The notes under the pieces: model-generated
Told to the model about the DNA's origin: nothing
The model's database searches: none
The model's input: the letters and a program-made list of their open reading frames with translations, nothing else
Shown: piece by piece, positions 15,597-17,602 of the stretch
Numbering within the stretch: position 1 is the first letter of the stretch
Layout: every line of letters begins with the position of its first letter
Position numbers and translations under genes: made by a program
NCBI GenBank assembly: GCA_964528085.1
Contig: CAZGRE010000028.1
Span: 1 to 17,602 of the forward strand
Length of the DNA stretch: 17,602 nt
DNA from: B2-G16 sp964528085
GTDB taxonomy: Bacteria > Bipolaricaulota > Bipolaricaulia > UBA7950 > UBA9294
Direction of reading: 5' to 3'

Positions 15597-16262
15597 TCAC
15601 TTTCCCTTCGCCGCCGCCTCCGTCCCGGCACGCGAGAGGCTGAGCCCTGCATCCTGGAGGAGGTCGAATATCTCCTCTGGCTTCCACTCTCTGCACCCAT
15701 CGATCACGATCGCCTTCGGGTTGTCGAGGAGCCATTCATCGTGGAGCTCCTCGAGGGCCCGGAGGTAGTCGAGCGGGATCGAAGTCTCCTCCTTCCGGCC
15801 ACGCTTGAGGATCCGCTCGTGGCAGACCTCGGCCGGGGTCCTAAGGTAGACGATCTTGTCCGGTTCGGTGCACCAGTTAGCCTCGAGCCAGTCCCAGAGC
15901 CGCGAGTAGAGCTGCCACTCCACCTCCGACATCAGGCCGGATTGGTGGCAGTTCTTCGCAAAGACGTAGCGATCGCAGTAGATCGACCGCTCGAGGACGA
16001 CGTTCTGATGATCGGTCATCGCCAGGACCTCGGTCCACGTCTTCGCCCGCGTCGTGAACGCGGCGAGCTGGAACGTGAACGACCAGCGCTTCGGGTCCTT
16101 GTAGAACAGATCCAACAGGTTGGCGGCGAAATCCTTCTGCCACGAACCGACCGGCTCCTCGATGAAGTCGAACAGCCCGGATTCCGCGAGCCGCCGCCCG
16201 ACCGTACTCTTCCCCGCTGCGATGTTCCCCTCGAATAGGATCATGGTCCGCTTTCCCCTCAC
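15597..16262 (-). CDS. Deoxynucleoside kinase (dCK/dGK/TK2-type family)
   Basis: The product has 221 residues. It transfers phosphate to a deoxynucleoside for dNTP salvage in the cytoplasm. The P-loop is EGNIAAGKST, followed by EEPVGSW, YKDPKRWSFTFQ, the ERS catalytic block (LERSIYCDRYVFA) and the lid region RGRKEE. The KDPKRWSFTFQ segment is strikingly like eukaryotic deoxycytidine kinase. I chose GTG 16262, which has AAGGAGG 5 nt upstream; ATG 16244, six codons later, is the alternative, and longer readings to 16349 lack conserved sequence. The ATP-cone kinase follows after 66 bp. Base specificity cannot be read from sequence by eye. Confidence 0.9.
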   Translation of the reverse strand: MRGKRTMILFEGNIAAGKSTVGRRLAESGLFDFIEEPVGSWQKDFAANLLDLFYKDPKRWSFTFQLAAFTTRAKTWTEVLAMTDHQNVVLERSIYCDRYVFAKNCHQSGLMSEVEWQLYSRLWDWLEANWCTEPDKIVYLRTPAEVCHERILKRGRKEETSIPLDYLRALEELHDEWLLDNPKAIVIDGCREWKPEEIFDLLQDAGLSLSRAGTEAAAKGK

Positions 16263-16330
16263 ACTCCCCTCCTTATCGGAGTTCGCACGCCCACCCGAAC
16301 CCGGCCCGCTTCCATCGATGCAATAAGGAA

Positions 16331-16359
16331 TGGATCCGCCTTTCGGCACGGGGGATCCA
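16331..16359 (-). promoter_or_regulatory. Structured element in the deoxynucleoside kinase leader
   Basis: On the minus strand TGGATCC and GGATCCA pair over 7 bp and enclose GCC-GAAA-GGC, a small hairpin with a GNRA tetraloop, with a 5-nt bulge CCCGT on one side. It lies between the putative -10 box (16378-16373) and the start codon, so it would be in the mRNA leader. Confidence 0.35.
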
Positions 16360-16372
16360 CCCGGATCTATCC

Positions 16373-16378
16373 ATCATA
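16373..16378 (-). promoter_or_regulatory. Possible -10 box of the deoxynucleoside kinase gene
   Basis: TATGAT on the minus strand (5 of 6), 110 nt before the GTG start. No good -35 is seen at the right distance, so support is weak. Confidence 0.35.
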
Positions 16379-16610
16379 CCACTGAGCGGGCGTCGGCCGA
16401 AATCGGAAAAGATCGGGGCCCTCCCCGAAACGGCTCATCGAATCGGAATTCCGCGAGCGTCCGTTCGCAGGGTGTGACATAAGTCTTCGGGATCGCTGTC
16501 CGGATCGAGGAGCGGTTCGGTGTCCGAATCTGTAAAAAGACACCGGTCGGGAATAACGCGCCTGTGCGCGGCCCCATCGAGAGACGGAACGAGGCGCTTC
16601 GCGGGTAGCA
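16379..16610. other. Gene-free spacer between SRP RNA and the deoxynucleoside kinase gene
   Basis: No convincing gene is visible. The spacer contains an inverted repeat CGGTGTC (16518-16524) and GACACCG (16539-16545) whose minus-strand loop begins TTTTT, and an overlapping alternative hairpin TTCGG-TGT-CCGAA. A short CGCGC/GCGCG stem lies near 16558-16572. One of these may end SRP RNA transcription, but none is a textbook terminator. Confidence 0.4.
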
Positions 16611-16827
16611 AGCTCAGGCCAAGGGATCCTCCAACACCCGCAGAGGTCGGCTTACCGCTGCTCCCTTCCGGGCCTCACGGGGTTCACCGGCATGCGCCGC
16701 AGAGGGCTCAGCCGTCGACACCGCACACCCGTGGTCTGACCCTCGCGCCCCCTCCCTCCGGGAGCCATTCGGCTCCACGTAAGCGGGTTGTGGAAAACAG
16801 GGGACCGCTAGCCCCCCACCTAGCACA
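16611..16827 (-). ncRNA. ffs: Signal recognition particle RNA (bacterial, with Alu-type 5' domain)
   Basis: Minus strand. The Ffh-binding helix 8 is unmistakable (about 16690-16642): GGTGAACCCCG, GGCCCGGAAGG, GAGCAGCGGTAAGC. The 5' part GTGCTAGGTGGGGGGCTAGC followed by GGTCCCCTG resembles the Alu domain of large bacterial SRP RNAs. The 3' end is set by CTTGGC, which can pair with GCTAGG at the 5' end; both ends are uncertain by several bases. About 217 nt makes it shorter than the usual ~265 nt large form. It starts about 6 nt after the tRNA-Ser CCA, so both are probably co-transcribed. Confidence 0.88.
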
Positions 16828-16832
16828 GGCGC

Positions 16833-16922
16833 TGGCGGAGGGGGCGGGATTTGAACCCGCGGTACCCAGAAGAGTACACCAGTTCTCCAAACTGGCGGAT
16901 TCGGCCGCTCTCCCACCCCTCC
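16833..16922 (-). tRNA. tRNA-Ser (anticodon GGA)
   Basis: Minus strand cloverleaf: acceptor GGAGGGG/CCCCTCC, anticodon stem CCAGT/ACTGG with loop TTGGAGA (anticodon GGA, reading UCC), a long variable arm pairing GTAC with GTAC as expected for serine, T arm GCGGG/CCCGC with TTCAAAT, discriminator G and encoded CCA (16835-16833). It precedes the SRP RNA, a pairing also known in other bacteria. Confidence 0.97.
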
Positions 16923-16928
16923 GATGCG

Positions 16929-16957
16929 ATTCTAGGAGACGGGATGCGGGAATTCAA
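16929..16957 (-). promoter_or_regulatory. Promoter of tRNA-Ser with +1 at the tRNA first base
   Basis: Minus strand: TTGAAT (16957-16952), 17-nt spacer, TAGAAT (16934-16929, 5 of 6). Six bases separate the -10 from tRNA G1 at 16922, which is where +1 is expected. Confidence 0.65.
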
Positions 16958-16980
16958 CCGCGGTTACCGGAATCGGACGG

Positions 16981-17111
16981 AAAAAGAGCAAGAGGCGCCC
17001 CGGACCGCAAGCCTGAGTCCCGAAGTTACCCCCTCAAGCCTCTTCCTGCGCTACCCCGAATGGGCCCAGTCATCACTCAGGTCCCTCCGGGCCGGGGCGC
17101 CGGTGGAAGTT
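16981..17111 (-). ncRNA. Compact structured RNA, possibly 6S-like (unannotated)
   Basis: No protein frame is evident. A perfect 10-bp GC stem closes the RNA: CCGGGGCGCC (17092-17101) with GGCGCCCCGG (16994-17003). Inside it CCTGAG pairs with CTCAGG. The minus-strand transcript would start near 17111 from a strong promoter and end in TCTTGCTCTTTTT (T-run at 16985-16981). Some blocks resemble E. coli 6S RNA: CCTGAGTGAT versus CCUGAGCCGAU on the 5' side, and CAGGCTTGCGG versus CAGCCUGCGG on the 3' side. About 130 nt is short for 6S. The existence of an RNA gene is well supported; its family is a guess. Confidence 0.55.
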
Positions 17112-17117
17112 GAGACC

Positions 17118-17146
17118 AAACTAGCAGATCGTTCACCCTTTGTCAA
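17118..17146 (-). promoter_or_regulatory. Strong promoter of the structured RNA
   Basis: Minus strand: perfect TTGACA (17146-17141), 17-nt spacer, extended -10 TGC-TAGTTT (-10 at 17123-17118). An AT-rich tract with a TTTTA/TAAAA inverted repeat (17148-17162) lies directly upstream, like an UP element. Predicted +1 is about 17111. Confidence 0.65.
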
Positions 17147-17211
17147 GTTTTAGATTGTAAAAGTTTGCCTAGTGCGGTCTACATGTCCGTTCGTAACTGG
17201 CTGTATGTCTA

Positions 17212-17240
17212 TTGTCGACTTTTGTCACCGATAGTAAAGT
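17212..17240 (+). promoter_or_regulatory. Promoter of the XRE-type regulator with possible operator repeats
   Basis: TTGTCG (17212-17217), 17-nt spacer, TAAAGT (17235-17240). TTGTC is repeated 10 bp apart (17212 and 17222), on one face of the helix, which could be half-sites for the regulator itself. Confidence 0.4.
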
Positions 17241-17252
17241 GATCAATGGACC

Positions 17253-17480
17253 ATGCCACGAAAGTACTATCGTATCGTATCGAAAGGGGACGCAGTCCGG
17301 CGGGCCCGGATCGTCATCGGTCTCACCGCCGCCGAGCTCGCAGCCGCCGTCGGGATCTCCCGGCCGATGCTCTCCGCGATCGAGAACGGAGCGGGGACGA
17401 GCGTGAAGACCGCCCACAAGATCGCCCACGCATTAGACCGGCCGTTCGAGGAGCTGTTCGAGATCACTGACGCCCGCTGA
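17253..17480 (+). CDS. XRE-family helix-turn-helix regulator
   Basis: The product has 75 residues, essentially a single Cro/C1-type domain: RRARIVIGLTAAELAAAVGISRPMLSAIENGAGTSVKTAHKIAHALDRPFEELFEI (about 16-71), with the helix-turn-helix at TAAELAAAVGISRPMLSAIENG. There is no ligand or dimer domain. The ATG at 17253 lies about 6 nt after the expected +1 of the promoter at 17212-17240 and has no clear Shine-Dalgarno site, so it may be leaderless or nearly so. It is divergent from the structured RNA and may regulate it, itself or the exported protein gene 67 nt downstream; which is not decided by sequence. Confidence 0.9.
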   Translation: MPRKYYRIVSKGDAVRRARIVIGLTAAELAAAVGISRPMLSAIENGAGTSVKTAHKIAHALDRPFEELFEITDAR

Positions 17481-17488
17481 TCCCTCTG

Positions 17489-17517
17489 TCGTCATCTCCC
17501 TGACTTTTCAGTATAAT
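17489..17517 (+). promoter_or_regulatory. Promoter of the exported-protein gene
   Basis: TCGTCA (17489-17494, 4 of 6), 17-nt spacer, perfect TATAAT (17512-17517). The context CAGTATAATC is the same as at the 2308 promoter. Confidence 0.6.
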
Positions 17518-17547
17518 CCATGGATCGATCTCAAAGGAGGACCAGAA

Positions 17548-17602
17548 ATGAAGAAGACCGCCATTTTGCTCGTCCTGTCCGCCGTCGCCGCCGGCCTCAT
17601 CC
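17548..17602 (+). CDS. Start of an exported protein (3' truncated by window edge)
   Basis: An ATG 7 nt after AAAGGAGG opens a frame reading MKKTAILLVLSAVAAGLI, a typical signal peptide: two lysines followed by a hydrophobic core. The cleavage site and mature protein lie outside the window, so it may be a secreted protein or a lipoprotein. The strong promoter and ribosome site suggest good expression. Confidence 0.75.
   Translation, partial: MKKTAILLVLSAVAAGLI

Noticed and set aside
16263..16349. N-terminal extension of the deoxynucleoside kinase
   Set aside because: Gly/Ser/Pro-rich and family-unlike; GTG 16262 has a strong AAGGAGG site.
16374..16577. 67-codon minus-strand frame between SRP RNA and the deoxynucleoside kinase gene
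   Set aside because: No ribosome site, low-complexity Arg/Pro/Thr composition typical of chance frames in GC-rich DNA, and it covers promoter-like sequence.
16981..17111. 5S rRNA reading of the structured RNA
   Set aside because: Some CCCAT and GAGG-like stretches look similar, but the invariant 5S blocks CCGAAC and GGAAGTTAAGC are missing and no rRNA genes are near.
16981..17111. SAM-I or c-di-GMP riboswitch reading of the structured RNA
   Set aside because: Only short motifs such as GAGGGAC or GGGGTAGCG resemble them; the conserved cores are absent and the element is followed by a tRNA, not by a metabolic gene.

Overview
The window is GC-rich, densely coding bacterial DNA. Bacterial hallmarks are ligA, rlmN, priA, a sigma-70 factor, a bacterial-type SRP RNA and sigma-70-like promoters with Shine-Dalgarno sites. 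An archaeal/eukaryal-type Pus10 pseudouridine synthase and a DRG-like TGS GTPase suggest a deep-branching, probably uncultured lineage. Bipolaricaulota (Acetothermia) is one guess that the sequence alone cannot prove. No insertion sequence, phage gene or CRISPR array is visible.

Left part (1-2361). The 3' end of a purple-acid-phosphatase-like gene whose metal ligands are all replaced is followed on the minus strand by tRNA-Pro(GGG), a membrane-anchored TlpA/ResA thioredoxin and a small ribbon-helix-helix-like protein. A promoter facing right starts the next unit.

Middle (2362-13048). A plus-strand unit holds a LolA/RseB-like protein, ligA and rlmN. It meets head-on, with a 59-bp coding overlap, a minus-strand pair of pus10 and a sigma factor. 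Divergent from pus10 is a plus-strand unit with an ArsB/NhaD-type transporter, a metallo-beta-lactamase-fold hydrolase and a PriA homologue lacking the Walker A and motif VI arginines, so probably not a helicase.

Right part (13045-16600). A minus-strand unit holds a deoxynucleoside kinase of the dCK/dGK type, an ATP-cone plus uridine-kinase-like fusion, and the TGS GTPase. The kinase pair looks like nucleoside salvage with a built-in nucleotide sensor. The ATP-cone gene has a TATAAT box so close to its ATG that it may be leaderless, with a perfect hairpin over the start.

RNA cluster (16611-17111) and end. On the minus strand, in transcription order, lie a promoter with a perfect TTGACA, an unannotated compact structured RNA with some resemblance to 6S RNA, tRNA-Ser(GGA) whose first base sits at the predicted +1 of its own promoter, and an SRP RNA. 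Divergent from these is an XRE-type regulator, followed by the start of an exported protein.

Main points of novelty: two core-family proteins that look catalytically dead, Pus10 in an apparent bacterium paired with a sigma factor of altered promoter-contact residues, the structured RNA, and signs of leaderless transcription of tRNA and mRNA.
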